Below, piece by piece: positions 1 to 11,549 of a stretch of 64,000 nucleotides of DNA. How positions within the stretch are numbered: position 1 is the stretch's first letter; the number at the start of each line of letters is the position of its first letter. A model generated the notes under the pieces. The model was given only the letters and a program-made list of their open reading frames with translations. It made no database searches and had not been told where the DNA came from. The position numbers and the translations under genes were made by a program. The stretch is from Chaenocephalus aceratus (taxonomy: Eukaryota; Chordata; Actinopteri; Perciformes; Channichthyidae). The stretch covers positions 8,271,250-8,335,249 of the forward strand of contig CM043799.1 in assembly GCA_023974075.1 (NCBI GenBank). Reading direction: 5' to 3'.

Positions 1-370
1 ATTCATGCTCCCATTCCGGATGGAAATAATACGTTTTTGATTTATTTTTCGCCGGACCCTCAGCCATATCGATGTTGGTTAAAGATTAGCAGAACTTGGT
101 ACAGTTTAAGTTACTCCTCAAGATGACCGTTAAGATACGATTTTTAACCCCACCCACAATTGCATGCAGCAATTCATAGACGTCAACATATCTAATAACC
201 AATTGGAGTTTGTAAAATGACCTGTGCGTGATTCAAATCGACAAACCAGAGCTAGGTCTAAAACGTTTGTTTAAACAACCAACATGAACATTTTTTTTTT
301 GGAAATATTATTATACTTTTTTTTAAATGCTAGGGATCGACAGTGAATGCTTTGAAGATCGACCAGTCGA
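1..370. other. Unassigned AT-rich flank
   Basis: I see no gene, terminal repeat or recognisable element in this stretch apart from two short T runs near 290-330. It directly abuts the broken 5' LTR of the Gypsy-type element. Confidence 0.4.
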
Positions 371-678
371 TGGGGTGCCGTCTGGTTGTGGGTGTGCTTT
401 GTGGGTGTTCACAGGTTCATGGCTGATGAGTCACACCGGTGGGAGGATACCTGCCTGATGAGCTGCACCTGGAAAGGAAAAGGATATAGGAGGAGCCCAG
501 CCGTTACGTCGCTCTGTCTTCTCTGGGCACTTGTCCTGTGCCAGCGTCAGGGACCTGTTGCTGGTTCTTGTTGCTTGTTTGCTTGTTTGTTTGTTTGTTT
601 TGAATAAATGAACATTATATCATACCCCTCGTCTCGCCTCCCCGCTTTATGTTGCAGCCCAGGAGCCGGGTTGTAACA
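371..678 (+). repeat. 5' LTR, first ~23 bp missing
   Basis: It matches the 3' LTR from TGGGGTGCCG onward and ends GGTTGTAACA, with AATAAA near its 3' part (603). Relative to the 3' LTR the first 23 bases (beginning TGTGATGACC) are absent, so the outer edge and its target duplication are lost. It keeps a short CACAGGTTCA segment that the solo LTR at 39.2-39.5 kb also has but the 3' LTR lacks. Confidence 0.85.
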
Positions 679-680
679 TA

Positions 681-691
681 TGGGGGCTCGT
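681..691 (+). other. Primer-binding site, probably tRNA-Pro
   Basis: The sequence TGGGGGCTCGT starts two bases after the LTR end. It equals the first 11 bases of the classic tRNA-Pro-type primer-binding site, then diverges. It would prime minus-strand DNA synthesis in an active copy. Confidence 0.6.
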
Positions 692-1168
692 TGCTTTGGA
701 CCTGGGAAACGTGTGCGAACTGGATGTCCGTTGTGGGGACGGATTTCGTGCAGCTGCTGTTGTCATTGTGTGCAGCTGATTGGCTGGGAGTAGCGTTACG
801 GGGGTGAGTGTTTTGCAGTTCTAATGTACAGAGATTGTATGGCAGCGAGTACAAGCACAGTATCGTTAGTACCGTGGTAGCTGTCCCTGTTAGGTCTAGT
901 ACGGTCTTCCTTGGAGGTCGTAGGGGGGACTGTTAGTGCGGTGTGAAAGTGGTTAGAGCTATTAGCTTGGGAGCACGAGGCTGCGGGTGGAGTTGCCGGT
1001 TTGCTGGTCGCTTCGCCGAGCTTATGGTATTAAGTCCATAAGTACCCGCCATAACTAGCACCTGAAGACTAGCGGGGAGTTTAGCCAGTTACTGTGAGGC
1101 AGTTAGAGGGACAGACCGCGGTAGCGTGTAGGCTGTGTAGTAGCGTGAGCGTGCCACATAGTGTTGTC

Positions 1169-2885
1169 ATGATGGAGAGTGTGGAGGAGTTTGTGAGAGC
1201 ACCTACATAGGAGCTACTGGAGGGCTTCTCACATGAGCAGCTGATCTGTGTTGCTGAACATTTCCGCTTGGATGTTGGGGATAAGAGGATGAAGGAAAAC
1301 ATAAGAGGGATTGTTAGAGCAAATCTGTTCGAGTTGGGTGTTTTCAAAGGGGGAAAATATACTGTTGATCCTAGCAGAGACAGTGGCAGTACGTCTGGCT
1401 GCCGTGATACAGACCTGACTTTTGAGCAGAGAAAGGAGCTGAGCAAAGTGAAGACTGCTGCAGAGGCTGCTGCTCTGGCAGATGACTATGTGCTAACGCA
1501 CAGGGGCGGTCGCGACTTCAGGGTCCAGGATGAAGGGGGTATGTATCATGCAGGGAGATGGGAAGAGAAAGCTAATCCGCACGGGGGTGAGCGTGAGATG
1601 CGAGGTCCGCCACAGGGAGATTCGGAAATCTGTCATTACTGCAGGGAGAGAGGGCACTGGAAGGCTGACTGTCCTAAGGCTAAAAGGGAGAACTGTGTAG
1701 GCCAGTTTAACTCTGCTGCTTGTGCTGTGTCTGTGGTGCCGTTACCTGTCATCTCTCCCTGTCAGCAGATTAATGAGCCATGCGGGTGGAAGGACCCAGT
1801 GTTTTCTGAATTTGTGTCAACCGGATACGTGTCATTGGTGGGAAGTGATATCAGCATGCCGGTAAATATTTTGAGAGACATTGCATCGTATGACTCATAC
1901 ATTCTGAGCTCTGTGTTACCGTTTTCGGACGAATCTGGAACTGGGGATTGTGTCCGGATGAGAGGTATGGGAATGAGTGTTGTGCCTGTTCCTCTGCATT
2001 CTGTGGAGCTTAACTCAGGTCTGGTGCAGGGTGAGGTCGCCATGGGGGTCCGTCCTGTAATGCCAATTGGTGGTGTGGATGTTATCCTGGGCCTGGGCTG
2101 CCTGGCTGGCAACCGTGTGTGGGCTGAGGGTCCACCGCCTACCATGCAGTCATCTTCACCCACTGTGACTGTTAAGGCAGAGGAGAATGTCAAGTGCTCT
2201 CCTGCAGTGTTGGTGGCTTGTTCTGTGACACGGGCTGTGAGCCGTGCACAGGAGGGATCTGAGCAGGGTGAAGAGGTCAGTGCGACAGATTCAGTGGTTA
2301 TTCCTGACTGGTTGTTGTCGGTATCCCGCAGTGAGTTGGTGATGGAGCAGAAACCGGATGTCTCCCTCAGTCCGTTTTTTGAGGCGGTTCTCTCCACCGG
2401 GGATGGAAATGGTGTCACCAGGGCTTGTCAGCTGCAACGGGGATTGCTGGTCAGAAAGTGGTGGTCACGTGGGCAAGGCTTCATTGGTGGGCCAGTATAC
2501 CAGATTGTGGTTCCTGTCAGATTTCGTGAGGAGGTCCTCAGAAAAGTGCATGGGCAGTCGGGACATCTGGGTGTCCGTAAAACATGTGGTTACCTGTTGC
2601 GGTATGTATTTTGGCCTGGGTTGAGGAGAGATGTGTCTCGGCATGTTGGGTCATGTCACGCATGTCGGACGGGTGGGGCAGTTCGGCAGCGACCTGGGGG
2701 TCAGGTCTTGGGTTTGTTGGGTCTAGGTTGCGGGTTCTGGAGGGACATTCCGGGGTCTTCCAGGTGCAGGGTCAGGGGACTGGGCAGAGTGGTCTTCTGT
2801 CCACGCCGGAATATCGGAGAAGAGCTCCTAGCTATTTGGGTACTAACGGTGTTCTTAGGGGAACTCCTTTCTTATGGGGGGGGGG
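1169..2885 (+). pseudogene. gag-pol remnant: SCAN-like gag, zinc knuckle, protease region, integrase H2C2
   Basis: Translation from ATG 1169 begins MMESVEEFV, hits an in-frame TAG at 1208-1210, then stays open to 2890. The N-terminal ~100 residues (EQLICVAEH-like start, KRMKENIRG, then KTAAEAAALADDYVLTHRG) resemble the SCAN-like capsid of Gmr1 elements. A CCHC zinc knuckle follows (CHYCRERGHWKADC, about 1639-1680). The middle contains a retropepsin-like stretch around VSLVGSDISMPVNILRD, and the C-terminal part has an integrase zinc-binding module (HGQSGHLGVRKT then CHAC, about 2548-2667). After CHAC the integrase core is gone and low-similarity sequence runs to the polypurine tract. The stop and the loss of the integrase core, RT and RNase H make this inactive. 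It would have made virus-like particle proteins in the cytoplasm. Confidence 0.8.
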
Positions 2886-3196
2886 TGTGATGACCCCTCC
2901 ACACCACGTGGGGTGCCGTCTGGTTGTGGGTGTGCTTTGTGGGTGTTCATGGCTGATGAGTCACACCGGTGGGAGGATACCTGCCTGATGAGCTGCACCT
3001 GGAAAGGAAAAGGATATAGGAGGAGCCCAGCCGTTACGTCGCTCTGTCTTCTCTGGGCACTTGACCTGTGCCAGCGTCAGGGACCTGTTGCTGGTTCTTG
3101 TTGCTTGTTTGTTTGTTTTGAATAAATGAACATTATATCATACCCCTCATCTCGCCTCCCCGCTTTATGTTGCAGCCCAGGAGCCGGGTTGTAACA
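2886..3196 (+). repeat. 3' LTR
   Basis: It begins TGTGATGACC and ends GTTGTAACA (TG...CA termini), preceded by the purine run ATGGGGGGGGGG that serves as polypurine tract. AATAAA lies at about 3121. It is 311 bp and differs from the 5' LTR by the short CAGGTTCA-type deletion near 2948 and a shorter TTTG run. Confidence 0.9.
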
Positions 3197-4511
3197 GGGA
3201 TCCCGAAGGATTTTGATATCAGTAAATGAGGTGTGTTCCTACCTAAAAGTGAGTGTGGCAGGGTGCAATCTTACCTTTGAAGCAGGAGAAGAGAGCACAG
3301 ATGTCTTTTAAGTTGTCCCAGTCCAAAAAGGTGGGATCAGTTTATTTGAAGAAAAATAGGTCCAAACTAATACAGGGTTTTTACCTTCTCTCTTTACAAC
3401 ATTATAATCATACTAAACAAAAAATGATGCTGTGATCATGTTCAAATATGAAACTTTAATTCACAGTCTTACATGTATTACCAAAATGTTTACCTTCAAC
3501 TGCCCAATTCAGTTGTGACATTTTAAAATCTTCAGATAGAATTTAGAGGCATTTCCTTATAAAAAGACCGGTGTTAATAAAAAGCACATTCAACTTTTCA
3601 TTCACCCAATGAATTCACATCAATTTCATACCTTTTTTCCGACACAGATGGCGGATACTAACATTCAAAAATACACACCTATCTCCCGCAGGTATTAGGA
3701 GGAAGGTCCTCACAGGTGGCGGTTACTAATACTCACAAACACACTCCTATCCGACACAGATGGCGGGTACTAACATCCACAAACACATACCTATCTCCCG
3801 CAGGTATTCGGAGGAAGGTCCTCACAGGTGGCGGTTACTAATACTCACAAACACACTCCTATCCGAGGCTCATTCCACTCAGCAAAACGCATCTCCCATC
3901 AAATCATTCCACTCAGCAAACAAAGAAATTCACTCAGCATTCCACCAAGAAATTCACTCATGTTCAACCAAGAAATTCACTCAACATTCAACCAAGAAAT
4001 TTGAGAGATATTTACCAAGTCTGAGAGAACCTTACCGAGAGCTATTTACCCAGCTCTCAAGGACAGAGCCTACCGGGAGAGAGTATACCAGGGGAAACCC
4101 CCCTCTCTCTCGCTCCCAAAAAGCCAGTCTCTTTATGCTCAAAAAACCGGATAGAAAACCCCAAAAACACCTCCTCCATACCCAAACCAATTAAACAAAC
4201 TGGGCATGGCCTCTGATGTAAAGGGCTGGACATGAGCAGACATATTCCATAGTTTATGGCATAAGACACACCTTCCCATGTTTGTGTAAAAAGGGACATG
4301 ACCAGACATATTCTATGGCTATGACATAACCACCTTTTTGAGGCCTCAATGCATTTCTCTTTAGCTCCGGAGCCCCCCTCCCTGTGTACTGCTTTGAGAG
4401 GAGAGGGAAGAAACTGCCTATTCGCTTATCACTGACACCCATAAATCATTATAGGTCTTACACTCAACTTAACAAACCACTTGGTTTTGTTTATACTGTA
4501 ACTATAGAAAC
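3197..4511. other. Unassigned intergenic DNA
   Basis: Apart from the tandem duplication noted separately and short AAGAAATTCACTCA iterations at 3925-4000, I recognise nothing here. The 144-codon plus-strand frame at 3760-4194 is read mostly through repeats and is unlikely to be coding. Confidence 0.35.
3640..3866. repeat. 112-bp tandem duplication
   Basis: Two adjacent copies start at GACACAGATGGCGG (3641 and 3753) and end ACACTCCTATCCG. The copies differ at only a few positions, suggesting a fairly recent duplication. Confidence 0.85.
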
Positions 4512-4980
4512 CTAAAATATGAAGCATTTTCATTGTGGGTTATACAAGAATATAATTGATTATATGTGATTACAACTAACTTTCGTTTTAAGTATTCAAA
4601 ATACTATGAAGCTCTCAACACCCTCTTTTTAAAACGCAAAGTTATCAAACAGCCACAACTAAAATTGTAAGCATACATACATATTCAAAAACCATCAAGA
4701 AGCATTCTCAGTATGGGTTCATACAAGAATATGATTTATCATATATGATTTATAATTAACTTTCGTTTTAAGTATTCACTTCATACTATGATCTCAACAC
4801 CCTCTTTTTAAAACGCAAAGTTATCAAAACAGCCACAACTAAAATTGTAAGCATACATACATATTCAAAAACCATCAAGAAGCATTCTCAGTATGGGTTC
4901 ATACAAGAATATGATTGATCATATATGATTTATAATTAACTTTCGTTTTAAGTATTCACTTCATACTATATGATCTCAAC
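4512..4980. repeat. 179-bp tandem repeat, about 2.6 copies
   Basis: The marker CCCTCTTTTTAAAACGCAAA recurs at 4621 and 4800, and AGCATT(C/T)TCA recurs near 4520, 4700 and 4879, giving a 179-bp period. Copies two and three are almost identical; the first is more diverged. Confidence 0.85.
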
Positions 4981-6355
4981 AGCATGCACACAGTGACACC
5001 ATATATAAAGGAACACAATGGTCCAGCAATCTTTCAATGATCTTAAACTTGTGAGATGATATAAGGCTGAAAGGAATAACTGTACAATGGAATAATAAAA
5101 CATGTGAAACACAGGAGAAAGGAAGAAAACAATGGCCTGACAGCTATTCAATATTAAACAGGAAGGAGCTCTGCGGAAAGTAGAAGGAGATAGCTACACA
5201 TTGTTGCTGAGTCGATGGCTAAGGCTTACGAAAGTGTGTGTATGCTCTATTTATTAGATCAATGTTGGGAGGATTTTTTTTTTGAGAGGCGTGTGTGTGT
5301 GTGCAAAAGAAGGAGAAAAAGATAGGGCAACACTAAGTGCTTCCATATTGCTTTTTCATAAAGCAGGTCATGGATAATGTGAAGCAGAGAGCAGGAGGGA
5401 CAAGTGTAGGACAACAAAGATATGTTTTGTTTTTAGAACTCTTAAAAGCTAATTAAGAGAAATGTTTTACAACTCAAAAGACACCAATTGAGGTCCCTTT
5501 GAAGAAGTTTTCAAAAGTTGAATTAGCAAAAATACTGACCACACAAGTGAGGCTCTTCATTTAATCAAGCATTGTCCCATTTGAGACCTCATGAGCTTTG
5601 TATTCGATTTTACATATTAAAGATAATAAAGGGTGGAACTGCTGATTAATACGCCAATGTTTGCAAGTGGCAACATTTTTGATGAATTCAATCTGATTAA
5701 AATAGTACTTTTGCTGCATTTCCAATCAAAGACCCCCTTTGAGTGTCTCAGTACTCCCAAAAAAACACTGTTGTGGAGTTGGAACAGTTGATTAAATAAA
5801 AGTGAAGGTTAAGGGCAAGATTAAAAGTAATAAACAAAAGATTCATAACAAAACCAGGCTACTCAGATAGAATACGGATATGCTGTCCAACAAAATTATG
5901 TTTTAAGTAGAGACTTCAAAAACATGCTTTCATAAAAATCTGGCACTTGCTAAAAGGCCAAAATATGTCTTTGCTTAATTCAGTGAGGAGCACATTAGAC
6001 ACATAAAAGCTACCAAAGCCACATGGCCTGACTGAGATGACATTTTAAAGGCCCCTTTATTAGCCCCTTGTCAATGGTCATGTTGGCAAATGAATTTAAG
6101 CTTACAATTTGCTATGAGATTTTGTTGGGCTCACCTCTTTGATACTTACTCCAAAATAGAACATGGCAATATCCGTTTCAGTGTAACCGTGTCGTGACAG
6201 ATTGCACAAGAACAATTACAGTCAGCTGGCATGTACACAGCTAACCATAGACAGAAACGGAAACATTTTATAAATATAACACTATGTACTTTAAAAGGCT
6301 CATGGGGGGGGTAACGTCAGCAAACTTTAAATAAATATGCTATGTAAAGTGGCCA
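4981..6355. other. Unassigned AT-rich DNA
   Basis: No domain, terminal repeat or gene was recognised. It contains a short (GT)n tract near 5290-5304 and an A-rich and (TAA/AAT)-rich stretch towards 6430-6560 just beyond its right edge. Confidence 0.35.
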
Positions 6356-7310
6356 GGCCCGGTTCTACGGGGGTGCATAAGGGTGCATTGCACCCTCAGT
6401 TGAGTCGTTATGAACCCTCATTTGAAAAATTCAAAGTAAAAAAAAAAAAATTAAGTGAAAAAAAGAAAGAAATGTAAAGTGAAAAATATTACATATATAA
6501 TAACAATAATAACAATAATAGTAGTAATAATGATAATAAGAAGAAGAATATAGTTGAAATAAAATAAATTGTAATTGTGGTTAAATAATATTGTCTGCTG
6601 CATTTGGTCAATTTAAACGGTAAGTAACGTTATTATGTCAGGTGCGCGTGACCTGTGCCCCCGTTCGTCATTTGCAAGGTGCTTACACAGCAGTCAATGA
6701 TGGACATCAGTAAATGGTTAAAACAACCAGCCCTTATCGCCAGCAGTAACACTGCATTTACTGCAGGTAATAACAGTTCAGATCATGGGGACATTACGTT
6801 ACCTGCGGCCACTGTCGTGGACACTAACTTCCTCCCGCCCGACACGCCGGCTTTGCCCGCCTCGCCCACGGAGGCGGAGCAGCCGCAGCCATCTTCGCTG
6901 CCCCAAACACCGCTACCCCTCAGCGGCCCGCATGTGCCATAGGACCTCGACAAAACAGCGCCTGCCCAGGTATATTTAAAAAAGTACTGTTATGGAAATC
7001 TATATGTGATATATACAGTACCCAACTCGCCTGTACAGTGGGGTAAGGCGCTCATTTTGCAGCTCATGGTTTCAAAACAGAGATTGGCTGGAATATTCCT
7101 GTAAAAAAGATGCCATCTTCTGCTATGCATGTAGACATTTCGGTCTTAAAAGGGGAGTGATTTGTAAAATATCCATAAAGACAAAATAAATCTGTTTACA
7201 GTTCCGTTTCATATGGGTGTTGAGATGTATCCATAGATCTCTTCATTTTGCTCTCAAAGTGCACCAGATTGATGCTTTTAACTTCAATATTAAAAATAAA
7301 TATAGTATAA
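6356..7310 (+). mobile_element. hAT-type transposon fragment with TTF zinc finger (ZMYM1-like)
   Basis: The left edge CAGGCCCGGTTCTACG looks like a hAT terminal repeat. The interior carries the transposase N-terminus and TTF finger, followed by a segment at 7148-7305 (VHQIDAF reading) that recurs at 22557-22712 and, diverged and inverted, at 10925-11005. I could not find the matching right end, so the boundary at 7310 is approximate. Confidence 0.6.
6697..7165 (+). pseudogene. hAT transposase N-terminus with TTF-type zinc finger
   Basis: The frame opens MMDISKWLKQPALIASSN, a start typical of teleost ZMYM1-like hAT transposases, then a Pro/Ser/Thr-rich linker ending at a TAG (6940-6942). A second segment from 7019, directly after an ACAG acceptor-like site, reads YPTRLYSGVRRSFCSSWF and continues with DWLEYS and DAIFCYACRHF, the core of a TTF zinc finger (Cys-x2-Cys with conserved WF and W-EYS). 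An intron-like gap (GT at about 6983) separates the two. No catalytic DDE region remains. It would have been a nuclear DNA-binding transposase. Confidence 0.65.
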
Positions 7311-8126
7311 TAATAGATTTGCCCTTTGCTAAGCCCAAGGGAGGACGCCAATGGAAGGCACAGTTCAGGTATAAAGATTATGCCTCCTGCACCACAGTTA
7401 CATTACAATGTAACGTTTCAACAGCTGCTAGAGGTGCACAATAGGACTGAAAAGACACAATTCTCTCAGTAACAAGTCAGTGTACCATCTTTTTAGTCAG
7501 CAGAAGCTGTGTCGGTTTGTTCCTTTGTCCCTTCTCTTGAGCCCAATTACTCAGAAACCTTCAGTTGCAGTTCCCCACCTGTCCAACAGATTCCCTCAGA
7601 CTTACTGGACTCCCTAATTGATATTCTCACAACCCTCATCATTCACTCGCTGCATATACCAGTCCACTTCCTTTGTTACTTTGCCACTCACTTTATGACG
7701 CATATATCTAGTCTTTAGTTTCTGATTTGTTCCTGTGTTTCCCATTTCATCTTTTAGAATAAATCATGCTTGTTCTTCACCCGCCTGCCTGCTACACATT
7801 AGATTTGTTCGGACCGACTTGCTGGTGGCAAGCTTTGTCCCAAAAATCATTGAACTTCCTCTATCTGCCTTGTGCTGTCCATTTTAATAACTCTCTCAAT
7901 GTATTACATTGTAATATTGATCACAAAATGCGCTGATGAAACTTGCACAAGTGAAAGATGAATGGTGTAAAGCTCCAACATTTTTGGTTATCCAAAGACA
8001 ACTGAAAGTAGTTCAATAAAGCTTCTCATTTCCCAATATTAAGATGGAAATAAAAATGACTGGCTAATGAAGGCTCTTGATGAAAAAACATATCCGTTTC
8101 CTTAACTCTCTTTGACACAAATGGCC
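7311..8126. other. Unassigned DNA
   Basis: No gene, inverted repeat or family was recognised between the hAT fragment and the Harbinger element. Confidence 0.3.
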
Positions 8127-8232
8127 TTTAAGGCCCTGACACACCAACCCGATTTTGGGAGTCAGAGGCTGTCGGGCATTCGCAGCGCCGTAGTCAGGTT
8201 GGTGTGTCCCGCACCGTCGACCGTGACACGCC

Positions 8233-8316
8233 TTATTTGGACTGCCAGACCCGATGCATGGCCGATTCAACATGTTGAATCGGCCATGCATCGGGTCTGG
8301 CAGTCGGACCAAATAA
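8233..8316. repeat. 84-bp near-perfect palindrome
   Basis: The arms start TTATTTGG and meet at TTCAACATGTTGAA. They are identical except for four bases (TCCG) present only in the right arm, so the DNA can fold into a hairpin with almost no loop. Confidence 0.9.
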
Positions 8317-8434
8317 TCACTCTGATTGGCTGTTCAGCTAGCAAATCAGTGCATGAGAAGCTAAGCGGAAGTGAGGGACGTAAACAAACGATTTAAGAAG
8401 GCACACACAGACTGCTATTCATTTTCATCTCATC

Positions 8435-8563
8435 ATGGCGATCTGGAATGATGCAAACGAAGACCTGCTCATCACCTTGATCCAGGAGAGGCCAGCTCTG
8501 TATGATATTACGGAGAAAAGATACTCTTCTTCTTCTCTGTCTTCCGGTTGTTGTCTCTTTTGA
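8435..8563 (+). pseudogene. MADF-domain exon start of Harbinger accessory protein
   Basis: ATG 8435 opens MAIWNDANEDLLITLIQERP followed by ALYDITEKRY, which is the first helix region of a MADF (Myb/SANT-like in Adf-1) domain as found in Harbinger DNA-binding proteins. After about 31 residues the similarity stops at a serine/TCT-rich junction and a TGA follows at 8561. The rest of the domain is deleted. Confidence 0.7.
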
Positions 8564-8745
8564 ATGACGAATACACACTACCGCCGCCTGCTGGTAAGGA
8601 GAGTTATTGCCACTCACGCACTGAAGTCGGTGCGGTGTGTTCCCGTGCGACACATGGCCAAAACGCAGGAGAACACGGCCAGGCAACAGCCGACTTCAGC
8701 GTCGGCTAGTCCTCTGGTGACTGCTTGGTGTGTCAGGGCCTTTAA

Positions 8746-9539
8746 AGACATAACGAAAATGCAAAAACTTATCACTGCAATCAACATTTTATACGTCCTT
8801 AAAATCTGTCAATTCCATCCAGATATTAAGGCTTATCCAACATTTATTTCACACTTTTCCCCTTTCATTTCTTTCTTTTACTTTTAACTGTCTACCATTA
8901 ATTCTCTATATCTCAAAATGACAAATAGATAAGCTTTATAGGCTGATTTAATTAACAAAAAATACAGAAAACTATAGAACAGATGTTGTTAAGACACACA
9001 TGTATAGCCGTTGGGTTAATGGAACATTTAAAAGAAGAAAAAAAAGATCTACACTATTTATGATCAGTCAGAAGCCAGAATTTAACTTTCTGTTAAGTTG
9101 TAAAATATGAGAAATAAGGCAAAAATGAGAATAAGACACTCCTTTCTCCTGAAATTGGTGATATTTTTATATCAGGATGCAATCTATATTAAATAACTAC
9201 AAACCCTGAAATCAGTTTCACAGCCCATAGCCCCGAGATGACAGATAAAATGCCTTCTCCAGTTATGTGTTTAAGTATGCATGTCTGTATAATGTCAGTA
9301 CAATGACTGAGAATAAATTCAATGAATTGACAAAATTAAGAATATGGATGAAAAAAGACATGAAGATATTATTTTACTCCCTTCTCCTGCGCACAACAAA
9401 GTTTTGCATGCTTATGAGAAAGTTACCACTGTAAATAAAGTGGCAAAGTAATGTAATATGATTACTATCTGGTACTTTTAGATAACCTAAATATCAAATG
9501 CAATGCGAATAAATACATGAAAAATACATATCAATTAGA
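8746..9539. other. Unassigned AT-rich DNA
   Basis: No feature was recognised here on either strand. Confidence 0.3.
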
Positions 9540-10095
9540 TGTTTTTTACAAAGGAGCAATTTGGGGTGAAGTGTCTTGCCCAGGGACACAGCGACATGAT
9601 GACTATAGTGGGGATGTCACACTCCTAGATTTATGTCACGGTTTTAGTGTTGTCTGTCTGGTTATGGGTTTTGTAAGTCTGTTCATTCGGTGTTTTGTCT
9701 TCCTCCTTGTGTTTTGTCTGGTCCTCCTCCCTGTCGTTAGTTTCCCTGGTGTGTCTGATTGTCATTGTGTTCACCTGTTGCCCTTGTGTTTCTCCCTCCC
9801 CTGCCCAGCTGTGTCTTGTCCTGTGATTACCCTTCTGTGTATTTAGTCTAGTCTTCCCCTGTGTTCCATGTCGGTTCATTGTTTCCCCTCCATGTTATTC
9901 CACGGTCTGTGTTCCTTGTTTGTTTTGGATATTTTGGATACTGCCTTTTTTTGCCACAGCTTTTATTATTTAATAAAGCTCGCTTTTCGTTAAATTCTGC
10001 ATTTGAGTCCTACCTGCTTCACCTAATCGTAACAGGGGATTGAACTACTGCTCTGATCCGAAGATCTCCGCACTAAGCCACTGAATCACAGCCTC
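9540..10095 (-). mobile_element. tRNA-derived SINE split by a solo LTR
   Basis: Read on the minus strand, 10095-10035 begins GGCTGTGATTCAGTGGCTTA and contains GTAGTTCAATCCC, an RNA polymerase III B-box-like motif of a tRNA-type head. The body resumes at 9633 and includes CTGGGCAAGACACTTCACCC, a stretch I know from many fish SINEs. The two parts are separated by the 401-bp LTR. Confidence 0.55.
9634..10034 (+). repeat. Solo LTR (retroviral or Gypsy type)
   Basis: It begins TGTCACGG and ends CGTAACA, has AATAAA at about 9972, and no internal retroviral sequence follows on either side. It interrupts the SINE. A clean target duplication was not visible. The family is unknown. Confidence 0.65.
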
Positions 10096-10634
10096 GCTTT
10101 GTATAGGTTCACCTACTGAATTAGAAAAAAGAAAGAATGAACCGAAGAAGGTGAAACAAACGTAGATTCAAGCAGTCGGCGTATAGACCAAGCGGCAAAC
10201 TCTGGGGAAGAGCCGGGACGCTAATACGGAAGTGTCTCAAACTGCAGTTCATCTGCAGAAAGGAGCAATTTCCATAGACCCCCATGTTAAAATGCCGAAC
10301 TTTACAGCAGAAATAAACATGTTTACATCGTGGTTCAAAAAAACATATTTTCTGTATAGTTGGATTCCCCCTTCATGACTACTGTGTGGGGGGGTGACTT
10401 TTTTTCTCAACTCATCTGTTTAATTAATATTAAGCCTTAAAGCTTTTGCATAAATTAGGGTGTGGTCACTTTGATGGACATGTACATGCCTCACTGTCAG
10501 CTAACAGCAACTTGTCCACTCTGCTAGACTACAACCATAGAGGCTACAACGTTAGTTAGTTGCAGTTACTGTACTTGACCCTTTAGCCGTGTTCGTGGTG
10601 ATTGTGCCTTTTAGGGAATATTGTTACAATTGAA

Positions 10635-10766
10635 ATGTTGTGCTGTGCGCTTGAATGTACTAACAGAACTTCCAAGAAGTCTACAATTATAATATTATAC
10701 ATGTTAACCCCATTCGCAGGTGTTTGTGTGCTTGGTAGCTTAGCTTGCTACTTATTAGCCAGCTAA
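10635..10766 (+). pseudogene. THAP-like N-terminal exon fragment
   Basis: ATG 10635 gives MLCCALECTNRTSKKS, matching the start of THAP zinc fingers (Cys-x4-Cys followed by a basic stretch). Similarity ends after about 18 residues and a TAA follows at 10764. The inverted copy at 53109-53240 encodes nearly the same peptide. Only the first zinc ligands of the C2CH finger are present. Confidence 0.5.
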
Positions 10767-11389
10767 GGACGTAACCCTTTATACATACATATACATTTTA
10801 GTTTATGATTCAGCCTTGGGTAAGACTTTTATAGTCTATGGCTATGACGCCCATAATCAGGCATGAAAACGGGTCAGTGGTGAACAAGGTGAGAAGGATA
10901 TTATCCCTCTAGGGGGGTCCGGGGGCATGCTCCCCCGGAAGACATTTTTGAATATTCCATATTTTAAAGCATCAATCTGATGCATTTTGAGATGCATTTT
11001 TTTGCCAACCTGGGGAGAGCTGGAGAAACTTAACTTCAGCCATGAGTCAAACATATTATGGCCTCCTTACTAAGTATTATCAGGGATGCAAACTCATCAG
11101 GTATGGAAAAGGTGACAAGGACCCGAGCCCCCCGACCCCACGGAATATCGGCTTTAAAATGAGGAATAACAGAGGATTTTAGCAGTCAAAACTAAAAAAA
11201 AACTAAAGCAGCAGTGTTAATAATAACAGAAACGCTAAAGAGTCACATCTAATAGAAATATATATAAAAGCATTTATTTTAATTGTGTAGCAGTCAGTTT
11301 ATAATGTTGGCAGCACTGTTGAGCATTTTGAAAATCTATTGTCATGCCTCTGTGCAAGGCTGAGTCTTTCTATCTTTATAGCATCTGGT

Positions 11390-11541
11390 GTAAAGTAACT
11401 ACATTCATAAACTCAAGTACTATACTTGGTACAATTTTGAGATACTTGTACTTTATTTAAGTATTTCAATGTTTTGCTACTTTGTTCTTCTTCTCCTCTA
11501 CAGTTCAGAGGTACATGGTGTACGTTGACTCCACTACATGT
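11390..11541 (+). repeat. Teleost interspersed repeat (TACTC-CACTACA type), left part
   Basis: Contains the CTCAAGTACT, TTCAGAGGTACA and ACTCCACTACA elements that recur, diverged, at 18110-18260. It continues after the hAT insertion at 12621 and runs into the 33-bp minisatellite. Confidence 0.5.
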
Positions 11542-11549
11542 ATTAATAC

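Larger units (their letters stand above)
371..3196 (+). mobile_element. Gmr1-like Gypsy LTR retrotransposon, internally deleted
   Basis: Two near-identical direct repeats (371-678 and 2886-3196) flank an internal region with a primer-binding site just after the first LTR and a purine-rich run (2874-2885) just before the second. The single remaining frame carries a gag zinc knuckle, a protease-like region and the integrase zinc-binding HHCC module, with no reverse transcriptase or RNase H. At under 3 kb it is far shorter than a full Gypsy element, so it is a non-autonomous deletion derivative. A third copy of the LTR lies at 39164-39483 in reverse orientation. Assignment to Gmr1-like elements rests on the SCAN-like gag and on protease running straight into integrase; this is family knowledge, not a search. 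Confidence 0.85.
8132..8740 (+). mobile_element. PIF/Harbinger non-autonomous element
   Basis: Terminal inverted repeats GGCCCTGACACACCAA (left) and its complement (right, TTGGTGTGTCAGGGCC) are perfect over 16 bp and are flanked by TTTAA on both sides (8127-8131, 8741-8745), consistent with a TTA-type Harbinger target. A subterminal repeat of the TIR (GGTTGGTGTGTC, about 8198) lies inside. It is 609 bp, includes a MADF exon start, and has no transposase. Confidence 0.85.

Noticed and set aside
3760..4194. 144-codon plus-strand ORF
   Set aside because: It starts inside a tandem duplication and runs through short AAGAAATTCACTCA iterations; no domain is visible.
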